64,000 nt of DNA from Neurospora tetraspora (lineage: Eukaryota > Ascomycota > Sordariomycetes > Sordariales > Sordariaceae), in NCBI RefSeq assembly GCF_033439725.1, contig NW_026944388.1:2852001-2916000 (forward strand), in the 5' to 3' direction. The position numbers were made by a program, and so were the translations under genes. This document shows positions 20,192 through 29,512 of this stretch, piece by piece (position 1 is the stretch's first letter; each line of letters begins with the position of its first letter). The notes beneath the pieces were generated by a model that saw only the letters and a program-made list of their open reading frames with translations, had not been told where the DNA came from and searched no databases.

Positions 20192-23100
20192 TCACCACCG
20201 GGCCTTACCCTTCCCCTTGTCCTTCCTTGGAGGAGCCTGGGTTCCTCCCAAACTCTGAGCAGCCGAAGGGTCTGCCCAAGATGGGAACGATCCACCATGC
20301 CCTGATGGACCGGCCTCCACGTCGACCTTGGGAGGGAACTGATGCGCACCACCAGCGTACACCTGGCTGTAGGAAGCGTATAACGGGTGGTGAATCGGGT
20401 ACGCAGGGCCGGGTTGCGGGACGGCAGCGGGTTTGTAGATGGGGGTGTAACCTGGGGCTCCGGGGTGGTTGTAGCCGGCCTGCTGACGGACGGAGTCCGC
20501 GGAGAGATACGAGTCGGGAGGAGGCACATCCTTCGGACCATAGTTCGGAGGGATGTACCGCTCCGGGTGGAACTTCTCCTTCGTCTTAACAACGGGGATG
20601 GCTGGGCTTTGTATGCTGGGTGTCGAAACGTTGGCCGGCCAGCGATCTTCACGCGAATCTTTGCCGGGAAGTTCATCTCGCCAGCTGCCGGGGATGCAGG
20701 TCAGCTTTGGCGTTTGAATCTCCTGTTTGAAGCTGGCCTGCTGCTTGGAAGCCGGCCGAAGTGTTGCGGGGGTGGAAACCCTGGAGCCGCGGGGAGGCGT
20801 CGGAGGAAGCACGGGAGGGGGGGACGGGCGTCGGTGAGGAGTAGGAGGGACGTAAGGGCGGGTAGATTCCACCGATGCTCTCTGCCATCGGTAGTGGGTG
20901 TCAGGCTTGGAAATCTTCGGTCTGGGAGTTTGTTCTTCGTCAGAGGATATATACTCTGGCGCCTCAAAGTACCGGGTGTGCGTGCTTGTCCGGCTTTCAG
21001 GTCGCTCATTGTTGCGGTTGGCATTCGGCTCTTGACACTGAGCCTCGGTCTTGCTCCTTGAAGAGTGGTGATGGCTGACACTCGGTTGTCTACGACGGAG
21101 ATTTTGCACCGAGACTGCCGGTTTGGAAGGTCCTTGGGTGGAGTTTGTTGCCGTGCTGTCCCTCTTGCTTTCCTGCTCATTGTGCCGGCTGGAGGGCGGT
21201 TTGGCGGCTTGTGGCTTTGGGGTCTCGTTCCGGTGACTTCGAGGATCTTTCTTGGAAGCATCCTTGGTCGGGTCCTCCCAAATCGACTTGGTTCCGGTCT
21301 GCCAAGTCGCCACGCTGTCTGCACCGGTAACCCGTTTCTTTCTCTCCAGGTCAGCTTCCAGCTTCGCGGCTTTGACCTTGTACTTTTCAACCTCGCGGCG
21401 AAGCTTCTCCTCCTCGGTCTCGCGAGGAGTGCTGACATCAGCCTCCGGACTCCGGTAGGTAGAGTGATTCCAGGCTTTGCGCTCATTCGGGCTGGGAGAG
21501 GGCGAGGGCGGCAGTGACCACCTCTCCTTTGGCGGTGATTCAAGTCGAGAAACAGGAACAAAGGGTGACTCGGAGCGCTTCTTGTCCATGACATTTGATT
21601 CTTCAGCGGGCCCGTTCCAGGTAGGGATCACTGGTGTGGACCATTTTTTCTCCGCGACCGAAGGTTTCTGGTGCGACACATCGCGGTGCGAGTACTCTGG
21701 CTGTCCATAAGAAACTGGGTAACCATGACTACTCCAGTTCTTTTCTTCCCATGGAGCAACAGCGACTGGGGATTGAGAGACATTTGAAGATTCAGCGGGG
21801 AGATCGGAGAGACCAACTGGCAGACCGGAGAGACCAACGGGAGTTTGATCAGCGCGGGGAGACGCACCAAGGGGAGCGTGGGAATTTTGCAGTTGATGTC
21901 TTGGTTGATGATGTGTGGAGGAATACTGCTTTGGCTGAGAGTCCTGTGGGCGAGGAGCATTCTGGGGGTGGGAAGTGTGCTGGTAGTTGTAGGGACGAGA
22001 GTGACCGGGAGGATATTGATGACTCTTCTCTTGGCCGCCATTATCTGGACGCTTGAAGTTCTGCTGCTCGGGCCGCTGGTAGTTCTGTGAAGAGCGGTGG
22101 TCGTACGTTTGATTGCGCGAGGAATCAAAAGACACCTCCTTAGGCTTCTGTACCAAAGAGGCTCGTCGCTCTGCCTCTTTTCTCGCACCCGAAACTTCCT
22201 TCTCCTTCCGAGCAGCGCGCCTCTGAGCCTCCTCTAGCTCCCTTTGGCGTTCACGATCCAGAGCTTCCCAGGCCTCATAGCTCTTATTTTGCCATTCATC
22301 ATACTCGAGCTTGAGACGCCTCTTTGCATCCTCCAGCTTCTTACGAGTCTCCACTACGGCCCTTTCGCGCTCGTAACCGGCGAGCAAGTCCGCATGCCTC
22401 TTCTTCTCGGCAAGCTCAGCTTTCAGAGACTCGAGCTCCTCATCGGCTTTCTTGATGAGTTCCTGTCGCTTCTTCTCTTCGGCGGCTGCCCGCTCCTCTT
22501 TGTATCTCTTCACGGCGGCTTCGGCCTCCGCCTTGCGCTTCTGTTCCGCAGCTAGTTTAGCCTGCAAGGCCTTTTTTTCCTCCTCTTTTTGCTTCAGGAG
22601 TTCCTCTTTGTGCTTTCGCTCGGCGGCTGCCTTCTCTGCAGCGCGCTTCTTCTCAGCGGCGGCCTTTTCTGCCTGGCGCTTCTTCTCGGCCTCGGCAGCG
22701 CGCTTCTTCTCTTCGACTTCGAAGGCCAGACCACGCAGGTGCTTTCGTTGCCGCTCGTTCTCCTCAAGAAGTCCCCGCAGTTCTGTCCCTTTTTCGTATT
22801 GCCAACTGGGTGACTGGTCAGGGTCGAACCTCAGCATCTCGAGCGCATCACGTAAGCGCTCTTCTTCTTCATCGAGTTTTGCCCAGGTGTAAGGGTCTAG
22901 CCGGGGCTTCTGGACGGAACCTTTCTTATGGTCAATCGGTTGAGTTGCCATGGTAGGATCCGCAGCGCGCTTTTTCTCATGGGCTTCGAAGGCCAGACCA
23001 CGCAGGTGCTTTCGTTTCTGATCGTTCTCAAAAAGAAGTCCCCGTAGTTCTGTCCCTTTTTCGTATTGCCAACTGGGTGACTGGTCGGGGTCGAACCTCA

Positions 23101-23218
23101 GCATCTCGAGCGCCTCACGTAAAAACTCTGCTTCTTCATCGAGTTTTGCCCAGGTGTAAGGGTCTAGCCGGGGCTTCTGGGAGGAACCTTTCTTAGGCTC
23201 AGTCGGTGAAGTTGCCAT
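20192..23218 (-). CDS. Coiled-coil, Pro/Ser-rich protein of unknown function (paralogue 1)
   Basis: Uninterrupted frame of 1008 residues. Residues 1-89 and 90-178 are a tandem duplication (PRLDPYTWAKLDEE, MLRFDPDQSPSWQYEKGTEL, RKHLRGLAFE in each). Residues ~170-350 form a long Ala/Lys/Glu-rich coiled coil (repeats of EKKRAAEKAAAE type). The rest is disordered, with motifs shared with the neighbouring 24786 gene: VSFDSSRNQT, VGLSGLP, a short coiled coil before GADSVATWQTG and KSIWEDPTK, YISSDEEQTPRP, YVPPTPHRRPSPPP and LPPTPP. It ends in a Lys/Gly-rich tail (RKDKGKGKARW). I do not recognise a named family. The layout suggests a scaffold or cytoskeleton-associated protein, but that is inference. 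The VSFD motif resembles the protein-phosphatase-1 docking motif. Confidence 0.82.
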   Translation of the reverse strand: MATSPTEPKKGSSQKPRLDPYTWAKLDEEAEFLREALEMLRFDPDQSPSWQYEKGTELRGLLFENDQKRKHLRGLAFEAHEKKRAADPTMATQPIDHKKGSVQKPRLDPYTWAKLDEEEERLRDALEMLRFDPDQSPSWQYEKGTELRGLLEENERQRKHLRGLAFEVEEKKRAAEAEKKRQAEKAAAEKKRAAEKAAAERKHKEELLKQKEEEKKALQAKLAAEQKRKAEAEAAVKRYKEERAAAEEKKRQELIKKADEELESLKAELAEKKRHADLLAGYERERAVVETRKKLEDAKRRLKLEYDEWQNKSYEAWEALDRERQRELEEAQRRAARKEKEVSGARKEAERRASLVQKPKEVSFDSSRNQTYDHRSSQNYQRPEQQNFKRPDNGGQEKSHQYPPGHSRPYNYQHTSHPQNAPRPQDSQPKQYSSTHHQPRHQLQNSHAPLGASPRADQTPVGLSGLPVGLSDLPAESSNVSQSPVAVAPWEEKNWSSHGYPVSYGQPEYSHRDVSHQKPSVAEKKWSTPVIPTWNGPAEESNVMDKKRSESPFVPVSRLESPPKERWSLPPSPSPSPNERKAWNHSTYRSPEADVSTPRETEEEKLRREVEKYKVKAAKLEADLERKKRVTGADSVATWQTGTKSIWEDPTKDASKKDPRSHRNETPKPQAAKPPSSRHNEQESKRDSTATNSTQGPSKPAVSVQNLRRRQPSVSHHHSSRSKTEAQCQEPNANRNNERPESRTSTHTRYFEAPEYISSDEEQTPRPKISKPDTHYRWQRASVESTRPYVPPTPHRRPSPPPVLPPTPPRGSRVSTPATLRPASKQQASFKQEIQTPKLTCIPGSWRDELPGKDSREDRWPANVSTPSIQSPAIPVVKTKEKFHPERYIPPNYGPKDVPPPDSYLSADSVRQQAGYNHPGAPGYTPIYKPAAVPQPGPAYPIHHPLYASYSQVYAGGAHQFPPKVDVEAGPSGHGGSFPSWADPSAAQSLGGTQAPPRKDKGKGKARW
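22685..23218 (-). repeat. 267-bp tandem duplication spanning a start codon
   Basis: Copy A (22952-23218) and copy B (22685-22951) encode the first and second 89 residues of the 1008-residue protein. The match continues upstream of each ATG: the genuine leader reads ATCCTACC before the first ATG, and the same ATCCTACC precedes the internal ATG at 22951, where it is now translated as Asp-Pro-Thr. So the duplication took in the end of the 5' leader together with the original start. Confidence 0.85.
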
Positions 23219-24785
23219 GGTAGGATGATAGTAGAGTAGATGTTATATAGCGACTATCGACAGAGCGTTAGCGTATATGATCCGAAGGGCGCGTCGCGAT
23301 GAGGGGAAATGATGGATGCGAGAAGGGAGTCAGAAACTAACTTGTGAGCTTGAGCGAACTTGATGAGTCGCGATGTCTTGGGTGACGGAAATGTCGATAG
23401 TGATGCGTATTGGCAAACTGCTTGTGATGTAGAGGGGTGCTGACTTGGCGGGAGGGTTGAGAAGGGCAGGGGGATTCGGTGATCGAGAAGATTTGACAAA
23501 GGCGCGATCGACTTGACTGAGTCTTCTGCTCTGAGGTGCAAATTTGTGGGAGTGGAAAAGAATTGGAATTTTGGCTGGGGGCGGGAAGGGTTTAAATACT
23601 CTGCGGCCTGGGGAATTTCCAATACTGCCCCGCAAAGTGAAGTGCGCTCGACGGGTGAAGGGGGCTTCCTCAATATTGTTTGAGTTCAAGGTTGCTGATG
23701 TTGATCTGATACGTGCTCGACAGGTGAATGAGCTCTCGTCAACCTTAGCTCAAGGTTGTGACTCTGGTGAAGGGCAAACCTCCTCTCACCCGCCATTTGT
23801 TGTCGCGCACCGCCTTTTGACTCTAGGCACCGGCGTTGTGATGGCCGGTGCACGGATGCATCTGTCATCGCAACTATATATACAGCACCTTGAAAGTCCG
23901 ACTTGTCAGGTTCGAACAGTTGTGTCCGTTTGCGCGGGCACATGGTCCGGGTGGTGAAGTGGTCCGCCGGCGCCGTGACAGGCTTCTTGAAGCGATTTCG
24001 CCATCCTCGAAGTCAAAGTATCAAAATACGATGTAAAGGTTCGAAAAACGTAGCTGCCTTCTTTGCTTAGATACACGCATCTAGCTTTTTTTTGAAACCT
24101 GAATAATGTATCATTCTTGCGAAAACCGATGCGTGGAAAGGCCGCGCGGATATGACTTGATAGATAACTGAATCCGATGTCATCGAGACTAAAAGTCTGG
24201 TCTGACGAGAGTCACGCAACAACCGTCCTTTTGGAGACGAGCTCAAGTTTGTCAGACCATAAGTGGCTGCCAGGACACTGGTTATACTCCGTCGAGCAGG
24301 TGCGATGGGGATGTCCCGCGTCAGGGATCCAACATGACACTCGTAAAATATAAAACATTTCCGAAAAGAGATCGCGCTGAAACCAAAACTAAAGTTCAGT
24401 CATGGACTCATTAGTAGGTTAGGAAAGAAAACTGAGGGATTCAACCTATTATTCGAGCTCAAAACATGTGGAAAGGCGGTATGTAAAGTCAAATCAAAAA
24501 GAGGTGCGCGTAAACAATCTGGGCGGTACGAAGAGTGCTGCCACTGATGTAAAAAGCAAGCAATTTGATAAACTAGAAGAAAAACCATTCTGAATCCCTT
24601 AAAATCTGAGAAATATCGTTGCATACCTATTCGTTTGCACCAATACTCCACGTTCGATCCATCATCCTGCAAAGTCATACTCTCTGGTCCTGTCAAACCG
24701 TAGTAGCCATCTGATGCCATCCTCGCTTCACAGATTTCAACCACCAGCTTCTAAAAGTAAGCCTTCCTCTTGCCCTTATCCCTCC
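23219..24785. promoter_or_regulatory. Promoter and leader of paralogue 1, and 3' flank of paralogue 2
   Basis: The part next to 23218 carries a minus-strand intron-like 3' end (GCTAACGCTCTGTCGATAG, around 23250-23270) and a donor-like GTTAGT near 23340, consistent with a spliced leader. A TTTAAA box lies at about 23591-23597. The same order of elements (TTTAAAC-type box, GATCGAGAAG word, CTCACAGGTTAGT-like donor) is found upstream of the paralogue at 26661-27080. The remaining ~800 bp show no gene. Confidence 0.5.
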
Positions 24786-26660
24786 TCACTGGACGAGGCG
24801 GTAACGTTCCCGTTCGTCTCCCCACCAGCTCCCGGGGGGATACGGAGTCTTGATGTCTTCGTAGTAGTCGTACTTTTCCTGGTACTCGAAGGCCGATGTC
24901 GACGGTTCAGTAACAGCAGGGCCGGGAGCACTCGGGCGCTTTGGGGGCGTGGGAGGAAGCGAGGGAGGAGGGGACGGGTGCCAATAAGGGGTCGGCGGCA
25001 CGTAGGGAGGGTTCGTCCCCACTGACAGCTTGAGCTTGAGCGATTTGGCACGGGCATGCGCCTTGGAGAACTTCGGCGCCTGGTCATCATCACTTGAGCT
25101 AATATACTCTGCTGCCTCGTAGTAGTTGGTACGGGCGCTCCCGCGGCTAAGACTTCGGCCATTGCGGTCGAAACTCGAGCCTCGACGGCCTTCAGGAGCA
25201 CCATGGCAGGTTTCCTTGCTAATTTCCTTTCGGGCTTCCATGGGAGTATTTTTCTCAGTCTGGATGGCAATATTCCGGCCATTCTTGGAAATGTCCTTGG
25301 AACTGTCATTGGCAGTATCTTTAAGAGTAACCTTCGTCGGGTCCTCCCAGACGGACTTGCATCCTGTCTGCCATGACGCCACGCTGCTTGCGCCAGTGCC
25401 CCGCCTTCTTTTCTCTAGCTCCACGCAAAGCCTGTCATGCGCTGCCTTCGCTTCCCTAAGTTCTCGTTCCAGCTTCTCCTTTTCACTCTCTACACGATTG
25501 GGAACCTGATGCTCAATCTTGCAGGAAGCGGGCGTCGGTGGTATTGGCCACTCCTCCTTGGGGGTCTCTACTGCAGCGTGATAGGAACGCTGTGTCGGCA
25601 TGACCAAGGTATGCTTCGTTACCTGCGGTGGGGGTGTAGGAGCCTTCCAAGCGGGTACTGGCGGCGTAGACCAGTGTGACAGGGGAGCTGAAGGGCAATG
25701 ACCCTGGTGTGAGCGTTCTTCCTGCTTCGAAACATAGGCATCTGCGTAGCCAGAGCGGCCTCGGCCCTCGTCTTTATATCTAGTGACTTCGGGATCCCCG
25801 TCAGAATACAGAGACATAGCAGGCAGGCCGGAAAGGCCGACTGGTACTACAGAAACCGAGGATCCGGAACACAGAGACTCGGTACTAGGCAGGCCTGAAA
25901 GACCAATCGGTACTGAAGAAGCTGGCGGTCTCTGGTGAGGGATCGGATGCCCATGCTGATCCTGTTTGGTGTGATATTGGCCGCTAGGAGGATACTGGTT
26001 GGCCGGTTGGTTCTGTTGACCAGAGGGTTTGGGGGGATATGAACCCTGCGCCGGCTTCCGATAATGAGGCTGGCTTATGGATTGGCGCTCGTTCTCGAGG
26101 CCACGCTTCAGAGCTTCATGATATTTCTTGCGCGCCGCTTCACCCTCCCGATGTATACGAGCAAGAACACTCTCCTCAGCCTCTTTGGCTTTGAGAGCCT
26201 TCTCTTCGGCCTTCTGGCGATGGCGCTCCTGCTCCTTCCAGGCCGCCTCGTACTTTATCCGCGCCGCTTCGTGCTCCTGCCTTTTTCGAGCAACAGCCTC
26301 CTCCTCGGCAATCTCGGCACGCAAGGAGGCGATTTCCTTGATTATTAGCTCGTATCCTTCGGTCATACTCTCTTGCAGGAGCTCATGGGAGAGCTCGCCA
26401 ACATCGATGGATTCGGCAGGCGTAGAGTCAATTGTGGGGGGAAGGCTGTACAGAAGGTGTGTCTGATTCCGCGAAGAATCAAACGATACCCTGCGCTTCC
26501 CCGCGTGGGTCTTCTTTTCTTCCTTGAGAGCCTCAGCAGCCTCTCGCTCGTTTTCAAGGCCACGCTGCCAAGCGGCCCGAGCCTTCTCCTCGGCCTTCTG
26601 ATAACGGCGCTCCTGCTCCTGCCGGCGCCGTTCTTCCTCGGGTGTCATCCCGTTAGGCAT
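24786..26660 (-). CDS. Coiled-coil, Pro/Ser-rich protein of unknown function (paralogue 2)
   Basis: Uninterrupted frame of 624 residues, start at MPNGMTPEEERRR. Residues 5-60 are an Arg/Glu/Gln-rich helix, then KRRVSFDSSRNQT (an RVxF-type phosphatase-1 docking motif), a second coiled coil (~120-220), and a Pro/Ser/Tyr-rich disordered part. It shares a series of motifs in the same order with the upstream-located 20192 gene: VPIGLSGLP and VPVGLSGLP, a Leu/Glu-rich short helix, GASSVASWQTG, KSVWEDPTK, YEAAEYISSSDDDQ, PPYVPPTPYWHPSPPP, LPPTPP and a final PGSWWGDE corresponding to PGSWRDE. It lacks the duplicated PYTWAKLDEE N-terminus. I have no family name. The two genes are tandem duplicates that have diverged mainly in the linkers and N-termini. 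Confidence 0.82.
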   Translation of the reverse strand: MPNGMTPEEERRRQEQERRYQKAEEKARAAWQRGLENEREAAEALKEEKKTHAGKRRVSFDSSRNQTHLLYSLPPTIDSTPAESIDVGELSHELLQESMTEGYELIIKEIASLRAEIAEEEAVARKRQEHEAARIKYEAAWKEQERHRQKAEEKALKAKEAEESVLARIHREGEAARKKYHEALKRGLENERQSISQPHYRKPAQGSYPPKPSGQQNQPANQYPPSGQYHTKQDQHGHPIPHQRPPASSVPIGLSGLPSTESLCSGSSVSVVPVGLSGLPAMSLYSDGDPEVTRYKDEGRGRSGYADAYVSKQEERSHQGHCPSAPLSHWSTPPVPAWKAPTPPPQVTKHTLVMPTQRSYHAAVETPKEEWPIPPTPASCKIEHQVPNRVESEKEKLERELREAKAAHDRLCVELEKRRRGTGASSVASWQTGCKSVWEDPTKVTLKDTANDSSKDISKNGRNIAIQTEKNTPMEARKEISKETCHGAPEGRRGSSFDRNGRSLSRGSARTNYYEAAEYISSSDDDQAPKFSKAHARAKSLKLKLSVGTNPPYVPPTPYWHPSPPPSLPPTPPKRPSAPGPAVTEPSTSAFEYQEKYDYYEDIKTPYPPGSWWGDERERYRLVQ

Positions 26661-27665
26661 TTTTGTGAATGATGGTATGAATAGGTAAGGTATATAGATA
26701 CTGCCAATGGCGTGTTAGAGCACGGGGTCTGAATATAGAGTTGCGACGTTCTGAAGGGGGGCTATTCATGCAGGTGGAAAGGGCTGTGAGACTAACCTGT
26801 GAGTTTATATGAGCTCCAATCGAAGTTGGAATGTGTCCGATGACGGCGATGTCGATCGATGGCGGAGGATACTTGCAAAGTGGGCTTCTGTCGTAAAAGA
26901 AGTGATGAATTCTTGAGGAAGGGAGAGTGCAATTGTCTAACGGCAGAGGCGATGATCGAGAAGAGTGTTCAAGGCGCAATTGGCTTAATTGAGTGTGCTG
27001 CTCTGGGAAATCAACGACTCTGAGTAAATGGACAAGAAGTGAAAGCTTGCCAGGGGGGGAAGGAGGGTTTAAATTGTCTGCGACGTTGGAAATTCCCGTT
27101 CCCAAATCACCTCGGGAAGGTTATATGTGCCAGGCAGGTGAATAGGTCTTGACCCTTCGTTCATCTCAGGCTCACCTCTCTGTGTTGACCCTGTCCCCAT
27201 CATCCAGCCAATCAGTCCGAGGCCAGAACCTCAGCTGCATGGCGAATAGCCATCGTAAACGGCCAACCTCCATGATACTCGAACAGGACGTGGACCGAAT
27301 CTTGATAACAAAAGAAAAAGACAACGGACAACAGGTCATCGCGTCGCCCGCCAGGCAAGACATCCCCTTCAGTCTTTATCCCACCCATCCACCGTATTCC
27401 ATCGTTGTCGTCGCTGTAGAGTGAATCGCCCTTTTGACAGACAGGCCCGGTGGGACTGGAACAGGACGATAACAGAAACCTTGAAGTAAGAAGGAGAAAA
27501 AACAAACGCAAAGTCGTCATCATTACTGAGAAGATGTCCCCTTCACTCATCCGCCAGCTTTCCACCCCTTTCCGTCCGCGTGTCTTTCCTGCTCGACCGT
27601 CCCCATCTCATCATCGTGTCTTCTCGCAATCCCATCTAGACCAGACATCAACACAAATCAACCCC
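26661..27665. promoter_or_regulatory. Promoter and leader of paralogue 2, and 3' flank of dephospho-CoA kinase
   Basis: On the minus strand, a CACAGGTTAGT donor-like word lies near 26795-26805, and GGGTTTAAATTG on the plus strand (~27066) mirrors GGGTTTAAATAC at 23589 upstream of paralogue 1. Scattered identical words (GATCGAGAAG, AAGGCGC, CTGCTCTG) show that the upstream regions share ancestry. The part from about 27130 to 27665 looks like the 3' flank of the kinase gene; no gene is seen there. Confidence 0.5.
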
Positions 27666-28496
27666 TCACAACTTCGCCCTCTCCGCCTCCTTCTTCTCCC
27701 TCCACCTCCTATCCACCCCCAAATTCGCCCAATAATTCCACAAAGCACTCACCACCGCGGCCGGCGGGCACATCCACAACCACCACCCCCACCAGCGCGG
27801 ACTATACTTCTCCACCACCCCCTCCCAAAACACCCTCCGCACCTGCTCCTCCAACTCTTTTTTGTCTCCATCATTCCAAACCACACACCCCCTCCCCTCC
27901 CCCCTCTCCAGCGCCCGCTCCGCCTTCTCCCTCACATCCCCCTGACTCCTAACTCTATTCTCCGCATCCTCCGCACTCAAATGCGGATCCCTAGCCCTCA
28001 ACCTCTCCATCTGCACTTTGGGGTCCTTCACCCCCACCACCAGTACCGTCCCGCAGTACTTATCCAACTGACTCTCAAACAACAGCGGCATATCCAAGAT
28101 CACGGCTCTATATCCTTTGACATACGCCTTCAGCACCCCCAGCGCCATCTCCTTTCTTACAGCCGGATGGACGATAGAGTTGAGACGGGCGCGGTCCTTG
28201 CGCACTTCGGGGGAGTCACCGAACACGCGGCGGCCGAGGGCCGGGCGGTTTAGGGGGCGGCCTTTTCCGTTGGGACCCGTTTCAGGCATTTCGGGCCCGG
28301 AGGGAACGAGGAGATCGGGCGTGGTGGGACCGAAGTAGGAGACGATGGCGTTGTAGCCGGCGGTGCCGGGCTCGACGACTTTGCGGGCGATAAGGTCGGC
28401 GTCGATGATGGGGAGGTTGTAGGGGGGCGAAGAGAGGAGGGAGGAGACGGTTGATTTGCCGGTGGCGATTGAGCCGGTTAGGCCTACGATGAGCAT
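27666..28496 (-). CDS. cab5: Dephospho-CoA kinase
   Basis: Intronless, 276 residues. It phosphorylates the 3'-hydroxyl of dephospho-CoA with ATP, the last step of coenzyme A synthesis. The start MLIVGLTGSIATGKST is the P-loop (GxxxxGKST). Next come the CoaE signature residues DADLIARKVVEPGTAGYN, then HPAVRKEM and the lid/adenine region (LDMPLLFES, LVVGVKDPKVQMERLRARD). The C-terminus has an extension with a Trp-rich hydrophobic segment (WWGWWLWMCPPAAVVSALW) and a basic tail, a feature of fungal and animal CoaE relatives that may anchor the enzyme to a membrane. The start follows directly from the P-loop position. It sits between two unrelated low-complexity genes, and nothing suggests joint regulation. 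Confidence 0.96.
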   Translation of the reverse strand: MLIVGLTGSIATGKSTVSSLLSSPPYNLPIIDADLIARKVVEPGTAGYNAIVSYFGPTTPDLLVPSGPEMPETGPNGKGRPLNRPALGRRVFGDSPEVRKDRARLNSIVHPAVRKEMALGVLKAYVKGYRAVILDMPLLFESQLDKYCGTVLVVGVKDPKVQMERLRARDPHLSAEDAENRVRSQGDVREKAERALERGEGRGCVVWNDGDKKELEEQVRRVFWEGVVEKYSPRWWGWWLWMCPPAAVVSALWNYWANLGVDRRWREKKEAERAKL

Positions 28497-29512
28497 CTTG
28501 GTGGTTGTTTGGGGGGTGATTGCGGTGTGGTTGATTGGTGATGTTTGAGTTTATATACGATGGTATGATCGATTTGGTATGATAGCTTGAGGTGTAGATG
28601 GTTCAAAGTGTTTTCTTATATGTTAATATTCTCAATAAGGTGATGTCGTTGATGTTCCAAGAATGGGCGGGTCGGACAGGTGTCGACGATTGGTTCAAGT
28701 GAAACATTGCGCCATCCAAGGATTCAGACGATGCGGGGGTGGAGTGACATTCCACACATCCGGGCAGGTACCCGCTGAGCTCCATCTTTGCCCGTCGATG
28801 TTTGCTGTAGGATTAGCTTGGCAAACTTAGTAACAGTTCCACGGCACAGAGTATAATGAATATGTTAAGTGGAGGATTGTAGTAGCTAGGATACTAACAG
28901 AAAAAACCTCGCTGTTTATGCAGCAACGTGAAATGTCAGGTACCACCTTGCATGTGACAATCACCATCTTCAATCATCACAAGGGGTGCTCCTAGCCAAC
29001 CTCGAACGACATCCTTTCATTCATCCTCAAATCTCGACAACCTTTCATGGACAGTCTTCATACGTCGACGAGCACAGAAGCCTGGCAACTCGGTATGTAT
29101 TAAAGCACTGCTGAGGAACCGATATCTATCAAACGTCCTCCAAAAGCAATTGCCAGTTGCCAGAAACTTTTTCCACACCTCCGTCCTGCTTGCTATGTCA
29201 AGCAAGAACTAAGTCAAATAAAAGCTGATGTCGACCCAATGTACCAATCAGGATTGTTACCTCCGGAAACTCCAAGCATCTTATTGCTTCCAACTGAAGG
29301 CAAACCGTTTGAGCCGATTGATCGCAAAATGAAAGGGAAACCCAGAATCTGAAAGCAAAGGGGCGCAAACCCAAGCGCCAATGACCGAAACCGAAAAACG
29401 CCGAACCTCGCCAATGATGAATGGTGATGGTGTCTACAAACATTAGTATCAAACCCCAACGAATACACGCGGGGCAACTTACAGAAAACCCCGTCTCCTT
29501 TCCTCCATCGAC
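28497..29512. other. Intergenic, no gene seen
   Basis: 1 kb between the dephospho-CoA kinase start (minus) and the 3' end of the 29513 gene (minus). It should include the kinase promoter on the left. The short frames in it have no family features. Confidence 0.45.

Noticed and set aside
20701-21594. 297-codon minus-strand frame inside the 1008-residue gene
   Set aside because: It is an alternative frame of the same strand within the larger gene; the longer frame shares ordered motifs with its paralogue, this one does not.
27450-28253. 267-codon plus-strand frame across dephospho-CoA kinase
   Set aside because: The Pro/His/Leu-rich product is an antisense shadow of the kinase gene.
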